NCBI RefSeq assembly: GCF_042468235.1
Contig: NZ_CP170386.1
Span: 1,736,001 to 1,800,000, forward strand
Direction: 5' to 3'
Source: Lonepinella sp042468235
Lineage (GTDB): Bacteria; Pseudomonadota; Gammaproteobacteria; Enterobacterales; Pasteurellaceae
DNA: 64,000 nt
Shown: piece by piece, positions 51,926 to 61,560 of the stretch
Layout: each line of letters starts with the position of its first letter
Position numbering within the stretch: the first letter of the stretch is position 1
Translations under genes and position numbers: made by a program
Notes under the pieces: model-generated
The model's database searches: none
Seen by the model: only the letters and a program-made list of their open reading frames with translations
What the model was told of the DNA's origin: nothing

Positions 51926-53245
51926 TTATCTATAAATATAACGATTCACCAAATTTTCCAAATATTCTTGTTGCCCTGAAACAGGTAGCGGATTTAATCC
52001 TTGAGTTTCAACCTGTTGAGCCAACTCTTGTAATGATGTTTTACCCGCTAAAATTTGTTGTCCTAGCTCACCGTTCCAACCAGAATAACGGCTATCTACC
52101 AGATTTTGCAAGGTTTGATCTTCTAGCATTTTAGCAGCTCGTTTAAGGGATAATGCTAATACATCAATCGCCCCAATATGTGCGTGGAATAAGTCATTCG
52201 GGTCAATACTTTGACGGCGAACTTTGGCATCAAAATTAAAGCCACCAGTGGTGAAACCGCCTGCTTTTAAGATTTCATAGATAACCAAGGTATTTTCTTC
52301 TACGCTATTCGGGAATTGATCCGTATCCCAACCTGATTGCGGATCGCCACGGTTCGCATCAATGGATCCAAAAATATCCAACGCCGCCGCCGTGGCAATT
52401 TCGTGTTGGAACGTATGCCCTGCGAGTGTGGCGTGGTTGGCTTCAATATTGACTTTGATTTCTTTTTCCAAGCCAAATTGTTTTAAGAAACCATAAACCG
52501 TCGCCACATCATAATCATATTGATGTTTGGTTGGCTCTTGCGGTTTCGGCTCAATTAATAATGTACCGTTAAAACCAATTTTATGCTTATGTTCTACCAC
52601 CATTTGCATAAAACGTCCAATTTGATTGCGTTCACGTTTTAAATCGGTGTTCAACAAAGTTTCATAGCCTTCCCGACCGCCCCATAACACATAATTTTCA
52701 CCACCCAATTTTTGCGTAGCATTCATGGCATTAAACACTTGTCCCGCAGCCCAAGCAAAGACTTCAGGATTTGGATTGGTCGCTGCCCCCGACATATAAC
52801 GTGGATTGGTAAAACAATTTGCTGTTCCCCAGAGTAATTTTAGCCCTGTTTCTGCTTGTTTTTGAACCAAAATATCCACCATTGTATGGAAATTATATTG
52901 ATATTCTTTAAAAGAATTGCCTTCTGGTGCAATATCCACATCGTGGAAACAATAATAAGGCACGCCTAATTTTTGCAAAAATTCAAAGGCGATATCCGCT
53001 TTTTGTTTTGCTCCTGCGAGCAAATCAGTATTTTTTTGCCAATAACGATCCAACGATCCCACGCCAAACATATCATTGCCATTCCAGCAAAAGGTATGCC
53101 AATAACAGACTGCTAAACGTAAATGTTCCGCCATGGTTTTGCCCAAAATTTGTTGGGTTGGGTTGTAATGTTTAAAAGCAAACGGATTGGTTGAGTCTTC
53201 ACCTTCGTATTGTATTTTATCAATTTGGTTAAAAAAGCTCGTCAT
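51926..53245 (-). CDS. xylA: Xylose isomerase
   Basis: About 439-aa metal-dependent isomerase (D-xylose to D-xylulose), class II length. VPYYCFHDVDIAPEG (catalytic His), YVLWGGREGYETLLNTD, LLIEPKPQEPTKHQYDYDVA (metal Glu), EIKVNIEANHATLAGHTFQHE, GDPQSGWDTDQFP. The first in-frame ATG is at 53251, in a run of three; the third (53245) has the best spacing from AGGAG and aligns with the E. coli start. Confidence 0.97.
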   Translation of the reverse strand: MTSFFNQIDKIQYEGEDSTNPFAFKHYNPTQQILGKTMAEHLRLAVCYWHTFCWNGNDMFGVGSLDRYWQKNTDLLAGAKQKADIAFEFLQKLGVPYYCFHDVDIAPEGNSFKEYQYNFHTMVDILVQKQAETGLKLLWGTANCFTNPRYMSGAATNPNPEVFAWAAGQVFNAMNATQKLGGENYVLWGGREGYETLLNTDLKRERNQIGRFMQMVVEHKHKIGFNGTLLIEPKPQEPTKHQYDYDVATVYGFLKQFGLEKEIKVNIEANHATLAGHTFQHEIATAAALDIFGSIDANRGDPQSGWDTDQFPNSVEENTLVIYEILKAGGFTTGGFNFDAKVRRQSIDPNDLFHAHIGAIDVLALSLKRAAKMLEDQTLQNLVDSRYSGWNGELGQQILAGKTSLQELAQQVETQGLNPLPVSGQQEYLENLVNRYIYR

Positions 53246-53314
53246 CATCATTCTCCTGTTAAGTTGGTAAAAATAGGTTTGTCAAAATAATGCGGAAAAT
53301 TGTCTATCTATTCA

Positions 53315-53411
53315 ATTACGTTATTTCGTTTTTCCATTCTGATTATTGGTTTATGTGAACTGGCTCACAAAAGTGAAAAAACGTAATGGGGTTGTGAAAT
53401 CTAATAATTGC
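53315..53411. promoter_or_regulatory. xylA / GH43 divergent control region (CRP and XylR-type sites)
   Basis: CRP site TGTGAACTGGCTCACA (53354-53369). Starting 27 bases after the CRP start is ACGTAAT (53381-53387), then AAATCTAATAATTGC (53397-53411). Exactly the same elements at the same spacing precede xylF (56357-56414). ACGTAAT also occurs on the minus strand at 53315-53321, followed by a similar AATAGATAGACAATT, so one operator faces each gene. XylR is the probable binder. Confidence 0.72.
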
Positions 53412-53469
53412 CCTCTGTTTAAAATTTCCGCAAACTTTCATACGATACAACAATATCATGGGGGAAAAA

Positions 53470-54888
53470 ATGATGAAAAACCAATGCCACAATCCCTATT
53501 TGCCACTCTACGAACATATTCCCGATGCCGAACCCCGAGTATTTAATGACCGACTTTATGTATTTGGCAGTCATGACCAAGAAAACGGCAATGAATTTTG
53601 TGAATTGGATTATGTGGCTTGGTCTGCTCCGATAAATGATTTATCCGATTGGCGATATGACGGCGTGATTTATCGCAAACAAGACGATCCTGATAATCAA
53701 GCTGGCTTGCCACTCTATGCCCCTGATGTGGTGCAAGGCAAAGACAGGCGGTTTTATCTGTATTATTGCGTTAAATTTCAAGATGCGATTTGTGTGGCAG
53801 TTTGTGATACACCAGCAGGTAAATATCAATTTTACGGTAAGATTCAATATCCTGACGGCACGATCATGAGCGACAATCAGCCCTACGATCCGTCTGTGAT
53901 TTGTTCAGAAGATGGCAACTTTCTGTATTTTGGTTTTGCTCCTTGTATGATCAATATTCCAAGATATAAAGGACAAGATTTAAAAGGCGGTTCTGTAGTA
54001 GAGCTGGAAGATGATATGCTCACCGTCAAGGGCAAACCACAAATTGTTATTCCCAGTTTAATTTATAGCAAAGGCACATCTTTTGCAGGCAATGAATATT
54101 TTGAAGCTCCTTCTGTTCGTAAAATTAATGACAAATATTATCTCATTTATTCATCAGTGAATACCCACCAGCTTTGTTATGCTATAAGTTATAAGCCGAT
54201 GCAAGGATTTGTTTTTGGCGGGGTGATTGTAAGTAATGGTGATGTCAGTTATCAAGGACGTTCAGAACAGGATAAATTAATGTCTGTTGGCAACAATCAC
54301 GGTGGATTAGTACAAATTCATGATCAATGGTACATTTTTTATCATCGCCATACCTCATTAAACCAATACAACCGACAAGGTTGTGCAGAAAAAATTTATT
54401 TTGAGCCAGATGGACAGATAAAACAAGTGACGATTACCACCAGTGGCATGAATCCTATGCCATTATCGGGTAATGCTTTCTATCCTGCGGTCTATTGTTG
54501 CAATCTCAGCAATGGGCGAATGGGGGCATTAACATCACTCGGCAGAACCAACAGCGAAGTGGATTTTCCCTATATCACAACAGAAAATGGCGAACGCTAC
54601 ATTACTAACGTTCAAGATAATAATCTCATTGGGTACAAATATATCAACCTTGCTGAAACACAGGATATTGAAGTGATTTATCGCTCAACCCAACAAGGTA
54701 TTTTAGAAATCCGTACTGATCCTTTAGGTGAAACAAAGGGCATTATCAAATTAAACAAATCTAAATGGTGGCGATCTGCTGAAACCTGCATCAAATTTAC
54801 CCCAACAGAAAAAGAACTTTATTTCATCTACAAAGGCAAAGGGAATATTTCTCTTATGGCATTAAATTTAAAAGGCAAGGAGTCATGA
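53470..54888 (+). CDS. Glycoside hydrolase family 43 (beta-xylosidase-type), cytoplasmic
   Basis: 472 aa without a signal peptide. N terminus NPYLPLYEHIPDAEPRVFND has the GH43 'DxEPR' catalytic aspartate region; LPLYAPDVVQGKDRRFYLYY contains the middle Asp, and NEYFEAPSVRKINDKYYLIY the general-acid Glu. After about residue 315 comes a beta-sandwich tail of unknown role. The frame opens at 53458, but the GGGGGA before the ATG at 53470 favours that start. Two bases before the GPH transporter. It would split xylosides or arabinoxylosides after import. Confidence 0.85.
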   Translation: MMKNQCHNPYLPLYEHIPDAEPRVFNDRLYVFGSHDQENGNEFCELDYVAWSAPINDLSDWRYDGVIYRKQDDPDNQAGLPLYAPDVVQGKDRRFYLYYCVKFQDAICVAVCDTPAGKYQFYGKIQYPDGTIMSDNQPYDPSVICSEDGNFLYFGFAPCMINIPRYKGQDLKGGSVVELEDDMLTVKGKPQIVIPSLIYSKGTSFAGNEYFEAPSVRKINDKYYLIYSSVNTHQLCYAISYKPMQGFVFGGVIVSNGDVSYQGRSEQDKLMSVGNNHGGLVQIHDQWYIFYHRHTSLNQYNRQGCAEKIYFEPDGQIKQVTITTSGMNPMPLSGNAFYPAVYCCNLSNGRMGALTSLGRTNSEVDFPYITTENGERYITNVQDNNLIGYKYINLAETQDIEVIYRSTQQGILEIRTDPLGETKGIIKLNKSKWWRSAETCIKFTPTEKELYFIYKGKGNISLMALNLKGKES

Positions 54889-54889
54889 T

Positions 54890-56242
54890 ATGAGTAAAAA
54901 TAAACCAACACGCAAAGAAATTTTTGCCTTTGCCGTGGGCGATGGCGGTTGTAATTTAGTCTGGACAACCATTGGATCCTTTCTCACCCTTTATTACACC
55001 GATAGCGTAGGCATTGCAGCTGCCACTATCGGTACGATTATGTTATTAAGCCGTTTATTAGATGGTTTATCTGATCTCGTCATGGGTGGTATCATTGACA
55101 GAACGCACACTCGCTGGGGCAAAGCTCGCCCTTGGATTCTTTGGTCAGCAGTTCCTATGGGATTAGGGCTTGTACTGATGTTTAGTATTCCTGATAGCCT
55201 CAGCAACAACGGCAAAATTGCGTATGCCAGTATTTCTTATATTTTGATGTCAGCTGTGATTTATACTGCCTGTAATTTGTCCTATAACACCCTACTATCT
55301 GTTTCTGCCCCGGATCCAAAAGATCGGGTAACAATGAGTTCCATGCGATTTTTCTTTACCATGTGCACGGTATTATTTATCAATTATAGCTGTATTCATT
55401 TTGTGGAAAAATTTGGCTGGACAGGCATGTCGGTGATTTTTGGCGGATTGGCAATTATTCTATTGTTGATCACTTTCTTTGGTACAAAAGAACGCACACA
55501 TACTGAAGTCAATACAACAAACACTACCACCAGTAGTCAACATCAAAATGCCACAGTATCCTTTAAATTATTATTTACCAATAAGTATTTTATCTTGCTT
55601 GCGATTATTTTCGTCATTAATTATACCATTCTTGGGGTAAATAACGGGCTACGAATTTATTATGCTAAAGATGTACTCGGCAATATTACACTTATGGGAA
55701 CATTAACCTTATGTTTTATTCTCCCTAAACTCATTGGTAATCTTGTTTATCCTTATATTAACAACTGGCTAGGAAAATGGAAAAGTATGATGTTAGGTTA
55801 TGTGCTTGAATTAGCTGGCTTGTTAATTATGGCATTGAGTGATACCAGCTTTGCATCTGCCGTGATTGGCTTAGTTTTACTCGGCATTGGTGGTATCCCC
55901 CATACTGCGGGCTTATTCGCTATGGTGGCAGATGTCATTGATTATGGTGAATGGAAAACAGGTGTTCGGCTAGATGGTTTAACTAATTCGGTCACATCTT
56001 TTGGCATGAAAGTGGGGGCAGGGTTCGGCAGTGCGTTAGTGGGCTGGGGTCTTGCTTGGGTAGCTTATGACGGTACGTTGGCTGCTCAAACAAGTGAAAC
56101 CATTGAAGGCATTAAATGGGTCTTCACGTTTGTTCCAGCAGGGTTAATTATCATTGGACTCGTTACACTCTATTTCTGTAATTTAGATAAAATTTATCCG
56201 CAAATTGCCGAAGGATTGGCGAAAAAAAGAAAATTAATCTGA
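54890..56242 (+). CDS. GPH-family glycoside:cation symporter
   Basis: 450-aa inner-membrane carrier with about 12 hydrophobic segments. GPH (glycoside-pentoside-hexuronide) landmarks: FAVGDGGCNLVWTTIGSFLT, RLLDGLSDLVMGGIIDRTHT with RWGKARPWILW, and VIDYGEWKTGVRLDGL near the C terminus. It sits right after the GH43 gene and behind the xyl-type promoter, so xylosides or xylo-oligosaccharides are the likely cargo. Ribosome site AAGGAG precedes it. Confidence 0.87.
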   Translation: MSKNKPTRKEIFAFAVGDGGCNLVWTTIGSFLTLYYTDSVGIAAATIGTIMLLSRLLDGLSDLVMGGIIDRTHTRWGKARPWILWSAVPMGLGLVLMFSIPDSLSNNGKIAYASISYILMSAVIYTACNLSYNTLLSVSAPDPKDRVTMSSMRFFFTMCTVLFINYSCIHFVEKFGWTGMSVIFGGLAIILLLITFFGTKERTHTEVNTTNTTTSSQHQNATVSFKLLFTNKYFILLAIIFVINYTILGVNNGLRIYYAKDVLGNITLMGTLTLCFILPKLIGNLVYPYINNWLGKWKSMMLGYVLELAGLLIMALSDTSFASAVIGLVLLGIGGIPHTAGLFAMVADVIDYGEWKTGVRLDGLTNSVTSFGMKVGAGFGSALVGWGLAWVAYDGTLAAQTSETIEGIKWVFTFVPAGLIIIGLVTLYFCNLDKIYPQIAEGLAKKRKLI

Positions 56243-56262
56243 TAATCTAAATTTAGCCAAAC

Positions 56263-56302
56263 ATACCGTACTTTTACTAACCTGAAAAGTGCGGTATTTT
56301 TA
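56263..56302 (+). terminator. Uptake-signal hairpin after the GPH gene
   Basis: ATACCGTACTTTT pairs with AAAAGTGCGGTAT (one mismatch), followed by TTTTTATT. The right arm contains a canonical uptake 9-mer. Confidence 0.82.
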
Positions 56303-56356
56303 TTAATATTTTTTCAAATTTACGTTTTTTATTTTTCTAGTCCAATTATTCGTTTC

Positions 56357-56414
56357 TGTGAACTGGCTCACAAAAACGAAAAAACGTAATAAGTATGCAA
56401 AATCTAATAATTGC
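56357..56414 (+). promoter_or_regulatory. xylF promoter control block (CRP and XylR-type sites)
   Basis: CRP site TGTGAACTGGCTCACA (56357-56372), ACGTAAT (56384-56390) and AAATCTAATAATTGC (56400-56414) repeat the block upstream of the GH43 gene with the same spacings. The two promoters are therefore probably controlled together by CRP and XylR. Confidence 0.72.
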
Positions 56415-56484
56415 ACCAATCTCAAAATCTTCGCAAACTGTTCGTCAGCAAACATTCCTTTGTTCAACCAAAATGAGGTGTCTT

Positions 56485-57486
56485 ATGAAAATTAAAACTG
56501 CATTACTAACTCTCGCAACGACAATTACTCTTGCTTTTAGTCAAGGTGTCATCGCCAAAGATCTCAAAATCGGTATGTCGATTGATGATTTACGTTTAGA
56601 ACGCTGGCAAAAAGACCGTGATATTTTTGTCAATAAGGCGGAATCACTTGGTGCTAAAGTATCTGTTCAATCTGCTAATGGTGATGCACAAGCACAAATT
56701 TCGCAAATTGAAAATATGTTAAATCGGGGTATTGATGTATTGGTAATTATTCCATTTAACGGTGAAGTGTTAAGCAATGTGATTGCGGAAGCGAAAAAAG
56801 AAGGGGTGAAAGTCTTGGCGTATGATCGCTTGATTAATAATGCGGATATCGACTTTTATATTTCCTTTGACAATGAAAAAGTCGGTGAATTACAGGCTCA
56901 AAGCATTGTCGAGAAAAAACCAGAAGGTAATTATTTCTTAATGGGCGGTTCACCTGTGGATAACAATGCGAAATTATTCCGCAAAGGGCAAATGAAAGTG
57001 TTACAACCGTTAATTGATAGCGGCAAAATTAAAGTCGTGGGCGATCAATGGGTGGATTCTTGGTTAGCTGAAAAAGCCTTACAAATTATGGAAAATGCCT
57101 TAACCGCCAATAAAAACAATATTGATGCGGTTGTGGCTTCTAATGATGCGACTGCGGGTGGGGCAATTCAGGCATTAAGTGCGCAAGGTTTATCTGGTAA
57201 AGTGGCGATTTCTGGGCAAGATGCGGATTTAGCCGCGATTAAACGGATTATTGATGGTACTCAAACGATGACGGTGTATAAACCGATTACTACGTTGGCA
57301 GATAAAGCAGCAGAAATTTCTGTAGCATTAGGTAAAAATGAAAATGTGCAATCCAATAGTACGTTGAATAATGGCTTAAAAGATGTGCCCGCCTATTTGT
57401 TAGATCCGATAGCTGTCACTAAAGATAATATTGATGAAACAGTAATTAAAGATGGCTTCCACAAAAAAGAAGCAGTATATCAATAA
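56485..57486 (+). CDS. xylF: D-xylose-binding periplasmic protein XylF
   Basis: 333-aa substrate-binding protein of the xylose ABC importer. Signal peptide MKIKTALLTLATTITLAFSQ then GVIAKDLKIGMSIDDLRLER. IEMMLNRGIDVLVIIPFN-type region is present (QIENMLNRGIDVLVII), with VLAYDRLINNADIDFYISFD and VAISGQDADLAAIKRI. The frame opens at 56395, but the ATG at 56485 has GAGGTG upstream and begins at the signal peptide. Followed by an uptake-signal hairpin before xylG. Confidence 0.96.
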   Translation: MKIKTALLTLATTITLAFSQGVIAKDLKIGMSIDDLRLERWQKDRDIFVNKAESLGAKVSVQSANGDAQAQISQIENMLNRGIDVLVIIPFNGEVLSNVIAEAKKEGVKVLAYDRLINNADIDFYISFDNEKVGELQAQSIVEKKPEGNYFLMGGSPVDNNAKLFRKGQMKVLQPLIDSGKIKVVGDQWVDSWLAEKALQIMENALTANKNNIDAVVASNDATAGGAIQALSAQGLSGKVAISGQDADLAAIKRIIDGTQTMTVYKPITTLADKAAEISVALGKNENVQSNSTLNNGLKDVPAYLLDPIAVTKDNIDETVIKDGFHKKEAVYQ

Positions 57487-57490
57487 GTGA

Positions 57491-57539
57491 AAAGTGCGGT
57501 AGAAAATTAAAAAATTTTTGGTTTTCTTACCGCACTTTA
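57491..57539 (+). terminator. Uptake-signal hairpin between xylF and xylG
   Basis: AAAGTGCGGTAGAAAA pairs with GTTTTCTTACCGCACTTT. It probably attenuates, keeping XylF in excess over XylG and XylH. Confidence 0.78.
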
Positions 57540-57560
57540 ACCGATATGGAGAAAACGGGT

Positions 57561-59081
57561 ATGGCAAATTTATTGGAAATGCATAATATCACCAAAAAAT
57601 TTGGTGATGTGGTAGCGTTAAATAATATTTCCATTTCCTTAGAAATGGGCGAAATTCTGTCATTGTGTGGCGAAAATGGTTCGGGTAAATCTACGCTGAT
57701 GAAAGTGTTATGTGGCATTTATCCACACGGTGATTTTCAAGGCGAGATTACTTTTGCAGGCGAAAAACTGGTCGCTAAAAATATCAAAGATACGGAGTCA
57801 AAAGGCATTTCGATTATTCATCAGGAATTGACCTTAGTAAAACAGATGTCCGTGTTGGAAAATATGTTTTTAGGCAATGAAATTACTCAATTTGGCATAA
57901 CCAACGACAATGAAATGTACCTGCGTTGTCAAACCTTGCTGGAACAGGTGCAACTTGATGTGGATCCCAACACGAAAGTGAGCCAATTAGGTTTAGGGCA
58001 ACAACAGTTGGTGGAAATAGCCAAAGCCTTAAATAAACAAGTACGGTTACTGATTCTTGATGAACCCACTGCCTCACTGACAGAAAAAGAAACGGCAATT
58101 TTATTAAATCTGGTCAAAGAGTTAAAAGCACATAATATTGCTTGTATTTATATTTCACACAAACTCAATGAAGTAAAAGCCATTTCTGACAAGATTTGTG
58201 TCATTCGAGACGGAGAGCATATTGGTACACATTTAGCCACAGACTTAAGCGAAGATAACATTATTACCATGATGGTAGGGCGTGAAATCACTTCGCTTTA
58301 TCCTGTTGAACCCCATGAGATTGGCGAAGAAATTTTGCGAGTGGAAAATCTTAACGCATGGCATACCATCAACACACATATTAAACGGGTAGATAATGCC
58401 CATTTCGCCTTACACAAAGGGGAAATTTTAGGCGTAGCAGGGCTTGTAGGATCAGGACGAACCGAAATGGCACAATGTCTGTTTGGTTCTTATTTAGGCA
58501 AATATCAAGGCGATATTTATCTTGAAAATCAAAAAGTAGAGATTAAAAACTGCACGCAAGCCATTGAACGCCATATTGTTATGGTACCTGAAGATCGCAA
58601 AAAACATGGCATTGTTCCCATTATGTCGGTGGGTAAAAATATTACACTGGCGGCATTACCCCAATTTTGTTTTGGCAAAAAAGTGATTAATGAACCGCTG
58701 GAAGAAACCATTATTAATCAATCTATTGCTAAATTGAAAGTCAAAACCGCTAGCGTAGATCTTGCCATTGGGCGGTTAAGTGGTGGTAATCAACAAAAAG
58801 CGATTTTAGCCAAATGTTTATTGCTCAACCCTAAGATCTTGATTTTAGATGAACCCACTCGGGGTATTGACGTGGGGGCGAAATATGAAATTTATAAATT
58901 GATTAATCAATTAGCACAACAAGGCATCGCTATCATCGTGATTTCATCGGAATTGCCCGAAGTGTTGGGGATTAGTGATCGAGTGTTAGTCATGCACCAA
59001 GGCAAAATCAAAGCCGATTTAATCAATGATAATTTAACCCAAGAACAAGTGATGGAAGCCGCTCTTAAGGAGACATTATGA
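57561..59081 (+). CDS. xylG: D-xylose ABC transporter ATP-binding protein XylG
   Basis: 506 aa with two ABC domains. First: Walker A CGENGSGKST, signature LGLGQQQLVEIAKAL, Walker B LLILDEPTASL. Second: degenerate Walker A AGLVGSGRTE, signature RLSGGNQQKAILAKCL, Walker B ILILDEPTRGIDVG. This fused layout is that of sugar importers (XylG/RbsA/AraG). The frame opens at 57546; the ATG at 57561 has GGAG upstream and begins MANLLEMHNITKKFG. Overlaps xylH by ATGA. Confidence 0.95.
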   Translation: MANLLEMHNITKKFGDVVALNNISISLEMGEILSLCGENGSGKSTLMKVLCGIYPHGDFQGEITFAGEKLVAKNIKDTESKGISIIHQELTLVKQMSVLENMFLGNEITQFGITNDNEMYLRCQTLLEQVQLDVDPNTKVSQLGLGQQQLVEIAKALNKQVRLLILDEPTASLTEKETAILLNLVKELKAHNIACIYISHKLNEVKAISDKICVIRDGEHIGTHLATDLSEDNIITMMVGREITSLYPVEPHEIGEEILRVENLNAWHTINTHIKRVDNAHFALHKGEILGVAGLVGSGRTEMAQCLFGSYLGKYQGDIYLENQKVEIKNCTQAIERHIVMVPEDRKKHGIVPIMSVGKNITLAALPQFCFGKKVINEPLEETIINQSIAKLKVKTASVDLAIGRLSGGNQQKAILAKCLLLNPKILILDEPTRGIDVGAKYEIYKLINQLAQQGIAIIVISSELPEVLGISDRVLVMHQGKIKADLINDNLTQEQVMEAALKETL

Positions 59082-60205
59082 ACAAATTTAAATCCATTAA
59101 TTTGCAGATGTATATTCTGCTTATCGCCATCGTGGTCATTATGGTGTTTTTCTCATTTTTAACCGATGGGGCCTATTTAAGTGCCAGAAATATTTCCAAC
59201 TTACTACGCCAAACGTCCATTACAGGCATTTTGGCGATTGGTATGGCGTTTGTGATCATTGCTGCCGAAATTGATTTATCGGTAGGATCACTCATGGGCT
59301 TATTAGGTGGCTTTGCAGCAATTACCAACGTGTGGTGGGGCTGGCCATTGTCTTTGACGATAATTGTTACCTTAGTGTTAGGATTATTACTTGGTGCATG
59401 GAATGGCTGGTGGATAGCCTATCAAAAAGTCCCCGCCTTTATTGTGACCCTTGCCGGTATGCTGGCTTTCCGTGGTATTTTAATTGGTCTAACCAACGGC
59501 ACAACCGTTTCTCCCATTAGCCACGAAATGACTGCCATTGGACAAGGCTATTTATCTGATATTGTGGGGATGTTGATTGGTGTGGCAGCATTAGGCTGTT
59601 TTGCCCTTTGGGTTAGTTATCAGCGTAAAGTTCGTCAACGGCTCAATCTTCCCGTTCCAACGCTAAGCAAAGAAACAGCAAAATATGGGATAATCGCCGT
59701 TTTAGTGTTGGGTGCCATTTATCTACTTAATGATTATCGTGGCGTGCCATTCCCTGTATTATTGCTTGCCTTGCTTACCATCATCGGCACATTTGTGGCT
59801 CGTAAAACAACCTTTGGTCGCAGTGTTTATGCCATTGGTGGCAATATTGATGCAGCGAAATTATCAGGCATTGGCGTTGAAAAAGTCAGACTCACAATTT
59901 TTGCCATTAATGGCTTTCTGGTGGCAATTGCAGGATTGATTTTAAGTGCAAGACTGGGAGCAGGCGCCCCATCTGCAGGGCAAAGTGCTGAAATGGATGC
60001 TATAGCTTCTTGTGTCATTGGTGGAGCCAGTTTGGCAGGTGGAATTGGTAGTATTTACGGCGTGGTGGTTGGTGCGTTCATTATTGCTTTATTAGACAAT
60101 GGCATGAGTATGCTAGATGTTCCAACTTTTTGGCAATATATCATTAAAGGGGCAATTTTATTGCTTGCAGTATGGTTTGATACGATGAGTAAGAAAAAAG
60201 TGTAA
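59078..60205 (+). CDS. xylH: D-xylose ABC transporter permease XylH
   Basis: 375-aa inner-membrane permease with about ten hydrophobic segments. LLRQTSITGILAIGMAFVII, AAEIDLSVGSLMGLLGG, VPAFIVTLAGMLAFRGILIG and RSVYAIGGNIDAAKLSGIGV are branched-chain/ribose-type permease motifs, and SAEMDAIASCVIGGASLAGG lies near the C terminus. Translationally coupled to xylG. Followed by a terminator before xylR. Confidence 0.95.
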   Translation: MNKFKSINLQMYILLIAIVVIMVFFSFLTDGAYLSARNISNLLRQTSITGILAIGMAFVIIAAEIDLSVGSLMGLLGGFAAITNVWWGWPLSLTIIVTLVLGLLLGAWNGWWIAYQKVPAFIVTLAGMLAFRGILIGLTNGTTVSPISHEMTAIGQGYLSDIVGMLIGVAALGCFALWVSYQRKVRQRLNLPVPTLSKETAKYGIIAVLVLGAIYLLNDYRGVPFPVLLLALLTIIGTFVARKTTFGRSVYAIGGNIDAAKLSGIGVEKVRLTIFAINGFLVAIAGLILSARLGAGAPSAGQSAEMDAIASCVIGGASLAGGIGSIYGVVVGAFIIALLDNGMSMLDVPTFWQYIIKGAILLLAVWFDTMSKKKV

Positions 60206-60218
60206 AATAAGGCAAGTT

Positions 60219-60251
60219 AAGCACCGTTTGTGAAAACTGCGGTGCTTTTTT
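60219..60251 (+). terminator. Terminator between xylH and xylR
   Basis: AAGCACCG pairs with CGGTGCTT over a 13-base loop, then TTTTTT. The right arm overlaps the variant uptake sequence AACTGCGGT. Confidence 0.8.
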
Positions 60252-60313
60252 GTATTGTTTTGCAAAATAATCTTTTTTATCTTATAGTTATCCGGAAACA
60301 AAGGAGAACCAAA

Positions 60314-61468
60314 ATGTCACGACAACACGACAAAGTCGCCCTTCTATTCAATGCCAACAAAATCTATGATCGTGGTGTAATAGAAGGTGTTGGACAATAT
60401 ATTCAAGCGTCTCAATGTAGTTGGGATATTTTTGTGGAAGACGATTTTGTCTATCATCGCAACACCATTGAAAGTCTGTCCATTGATGGTATTATTGCGG
60501 ATTTTGATGATCCTGAAACCGTGGAATTATTGCAAAATGTCAACGTTCCGATTATCGCCGTGGGTGGTTCATACCAAAATCCTCGCTTTTATCCCGATTT
60601 ACCTTATGTGGCTACTGATAATTACGCCTTAGTGGAAATGGCGTTTTTGCATTTAAAACAAAAAGGGATTAACCGCTTTGCGTTTTATGGCTACCCAGCG
60701 GATACACCAAAACATTGGGCGTTAGAAAGACAACATGCCTTTTTACAGTTAATGGAAAAATATGAACAGGAATCCTATTATTATTTAGGCGATCAGACCC
60801 ATTCACATAATTGGGTTGAATCTCAAGAGAAATTAGCTCAGTGGATTAAAACCCTGCCTGATTACACTGGTATTATTGCAGTAACCGATGCCAGAGCCAG
60901 ACATTTACTACAAGCCTGTGAACATCTCAAAATTGCCGTACCTGAACAATTATGTATTATCGGCATTGATAACGAAGAATTAATTCAATACCTTTCTCGT
61001 ATTTCCCTGTCTTCTGTACAACAAGGTACGGCACAAATTGGTTATCAAGCAGCAAAATTGTTGCATAAATGCTTGAACGGTATAAAGGTTGCTCATAAAC
61101 CTTTACTGATTGCACCTTTAAAAGTCGCAGAAAGACGATCCACCGATTATCGTTCATTACAAGATCCTTTTGTAATTCAAGCAATGCACTTTATTCGCCA
61201 GAAAGCTTGCCATGGTATCAAAACCGAACAAGTACTGGATCATTTACATATTTCTCGTTCCAATTTAGAAGCTCGTTTCAAACAAGAAATGGGTAAAACC
61301 ATTCATCAGGTAATTCATGAAGAAAAGCTCGCCCGAGCTCAGTATCTACTTCAATCTACTGATGTATCTATTCAAGAAATCGCAGAAATTTGCGGTTATC
61401 CATCATTACAATATTTTTATGCGGTGTTTAAGAAAGAATTCGGAGTAACGCCGAAAGAATTTCGATAA
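60314..61468 (+). CDS. xylR: Xylose operon activator XylR, AraC family
   Basis: 384 aa. The N-terminal part (to about residue 275) is a periplasmic-binding-protein-like xylose sensor (KVALLFNANKIYDRGVIEGV, FVEDDF, IIAVTDARARHLLQA, CIIGIDNEELIQYLS), and the C-terminal 100 residues are the AraC DNA-binding domain with two helix-turn-helix units (VLDHLHISRSNLEARFKQEM; EIAEICGYPSLQYFYAVFKK). The frame opens at 60230, but the ATG at 60314 has AAGGAG upstream. It activates xyl genes with xylose bound. Confidence 0.94.
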   Translation: MSRQHDKVALLFNANKIYDRGVIEGVGQYIQASQCSWDIFVEDDFVYHRNTIESLSIDGIIADFDDPETVELLQNVNVPIIAVGGSYQNPRFYPDLPYVATDNYALVEMAFLHLKQKGINRFAFYGYPADTPKHWALERQHAFLQLMEKYEQESYYYLGDQTHSHNWVESQEKLAQWIKTLPDYTGIIAVTDARARHLLQACEHLKIAVPEQLCIIGIDNEELIQYLSRISLSSVQQGTAQIGYQAAKLLHKCLNGIKVAHKPLLIAPLKVAERRSTDYRSLQDPFVIQAMHFIRQKACHGIKTEQVLDHLHISRSNLEARFKQEMGKTIHQVIHEEKLARAQYLLQSTDVSIQEIAEICGYPSLQYFYAVFKKEFGVTPKEFR

Positions 61469-61560
61469 TCTTTTTATTAATTATTTGACATATTTTTATC
61501 CAATCTAATAATGCAGTAATCTGATTATATTTAATCATTAGGATTGCAAATATTCATTTT

